Below, one piece after another: positions 6,440 through 6,964 of a DNA stretch of 6,964 nucleotides. The stretch is from positions 1 through 6,964 of the forward strand of contig CAJOOE010000005.1 of assembly GCA_905236145.1 (NCBI GenBank), in the 5' to 3' direction. The notes under the pieces are model-generated. The model worked only from the letters and a program-made list of their open reading frames with translations, had not been told where the DNA came from and made no database searches. Position numbers and translations under genes: made by a program. Each line of letters begins with the position of its first letter. The stretch's first letter is position 1. This DNA is from an uncultured Selenomonadaceae bacterium (GTDB lineage: Bacteria > Bacillota > Negativicutes > Selenomonadales > Selenomonadaceae).

Positions 6440-6473
6440 AAAAAATTCCGCCCGTCTTTGAGCGGAATTTTTT
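6440..6473 (-). terminator. Strong intrinsic terminator after ahbB
   Basis: A 12-bp perfect stem (6440-6451 with 6462-6473) with core AATTCCGC/GCGGAATT and a 10-nt loop is flanked by A-run and T-run. The minus-strand transcript ends in seven U residues. The arm reaches the last base of the ahbB stop codon. Because T runs occur on both sides it could work in both directions. It separates ahbB from pepD. Confidence 0.9.
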
Positions 6474-6964
6474 CACACGAAATATTTCATTCCGGTTTTT
6501 TTCCATTCTTTTTTTGAATACATTACCCGGTAATCGGAGATACCGGCATTTTTCGCAAGTTCGGAAATTTTCGCGTCACATTCTTCCCGGCTCTTTGCGT
6601 GAATCATTGTATAAAGATTATAATTCCAATTCGGTGCAACCGTCCTGTCGTAACAGTGAGAAACCGCCGGATTTTTGCTCATTGTTTCCGCGACCTCGTC
6701 CAATTTCTCCGGCGGGACATTCCACGCACACAGGGCATTTGCTTTAAATCCGACTTCCCTGTGCCGGAGTACCGCTCCCATTTTGCGAATTTTTTTCTCC
6801 GCGATTAAATCTTTCACACGCTGCAAAAAATCTTCTTCCGTCATTCCGACACGCTCCGCCAAAACTTTGTAAGGCTCTTCGCATATCGGAAAATCTTCCT
6901 GCAACGCTCTGACAATCTCCTTGTCCGTTTCGCTCAAAACTTCGACTTTGTCTTTCAACTTTCT
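6473..6964 (-). CDS. ahbB: Siroheme decarboxylase subunit beta (AhbB-like, Lrp/AsnC-related), 5' end beyond the window
   Basis: 163 residues are visible. An N-terminal AsnC-type winged-helix region (LSETDKEIVRALQEDFPICE through VKDLIAEKKIRKMG) is followed by the Ahb/Nir-type blocks GAVLRHREVGFKANALCAWN, SHCYDRTVAPNWNYNLYTMI and the C-terminal KEWKKTGMKYFV. These blocks mark siroheme decarboxylases (AhbA/AhbB, NirDLGH) rather than true Lrp regulators. The known reaction is conversion of sirohaem to 12,18-didecarboxysirohaem in the alternative haem pathway, normally by an AhbA-AhbB pair. The C-terminus favours AhbB, but AhbA or a regulator-like paralogue cannot be excluded. The frame is open to the right edge (Arg-Lys before a TTG at 6956-6958). 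No Shine-Dalgarno precedes that TTG at proper spacing, so the true start is probably just outside, and ahbA would be expected upstream. A strong terminator follows immediately. Confidence 0.78.
   Translation of the reverse strand, partial: RKLKDKVEVLSETDKEIVRALQEDFPICEEPYKVLAERVGMTEEDFLQRVKDLIAEKKIRKMGAVLRHREVGFKANALCAWNVPPEKLDEVAETMSKNPAVSHCYDRTVAPNWNYNLYTMIHAKSREECDAKISELAKNAGISDYRVMYSKKEWKKTGMKYFV

Noticed and set aside
6348..6506. 53-codon N-terminal extension of the dipeptidase from ATG at 6506
   Set aside because: It would translate through the strong terminator, overlaps the 3' end of ahbB, is Lys/Arg-rich and unlike the family; a good Shine-Dalgarno precedes the ATG at 6347.
1..6964. 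Very frequent AAATTTTT and TCCGG/GCCGG oligomers across the window, possibly an uptake-type signal
   Set aside because: Spread through coding sequence with no fixed core or spacing; explained by codon preference (AAA, ATT, TTT, GAA, CCG, GCC). A genome-wide count would be needed to say more.

Overview
The window looks like chromosomal DNA from a member of the Negativicutes (Selenomonas/Veillonella-type Firmicutes with an outer membrane). The strongest evidence is the gene at 1791-3101. It encodes a secreted protein with one S-layer-homology (SLH) domain, a short coiled coil and a long beta-barrel ending in Phe-Phe, which is the OmpM-type porin architecture of diderm Firmicutes. An AhbB-type siroheme decarboxylase fits an anaerobe of this kind. 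The species cannot be named from the sequence alone.

All six genes I can support lie on the minus strand, so transcription runs from right to left. In transcription order they are: (1) an AhbB-like siroheme decarboxylase subunit, cut at its 5' end by the right window edge (6473-6964), followed directly by a strong intrinsic terminator; (2) a PepD/PepV-type metallo-dipeptidase (4860-6347); (3) a secreted phosphodiester glycosidase (NAGPA-domain) protein with a Pro/Ser/Glu-rich linker carrying an internal duplication (3443-4792); (4) the OmpM-like SLH porin (1791-3101), with a textbook sigma-70-type promoter, A-tract upstream region, about 137-nt structured leader and its own terminator; (5) an RlmB/TrmH-family 23S rRNA 2'-O-methyltransferase (883-1641); (6) the N-terminal 226 codons of a DNA methyltransferase of the 'restriction endonuclease subunit M' family (1-678), running off the left edge.

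The genes do not form one pathway. They are several short transcription units covering haem-precursor metabolism, peptide turnover, envelope enzymes and porin, rRNA modification and DNA modification/defence. The porin unit is visibly built for high expression: a consensus -35, TATTAT -10, 17-bp spacer, phased A-tracts, strong Shine-Dalgarno, and codons biased to AAC/TAC/TTC/GAC unlike its A+T-loving neighbours. The gene-free stretches hold promoters, hairpins and terminators. I see no tRNA, rRNA, CRISPR array, insertion sequence or origin.

I found no convincing new multi-gene system. The items most worth a second look are the edge-truncated modification gene with a palindrome in its upstream region, the porin leader with mutually exclusive hairpins, and the position of rlmB immediately behind the porin terminator.
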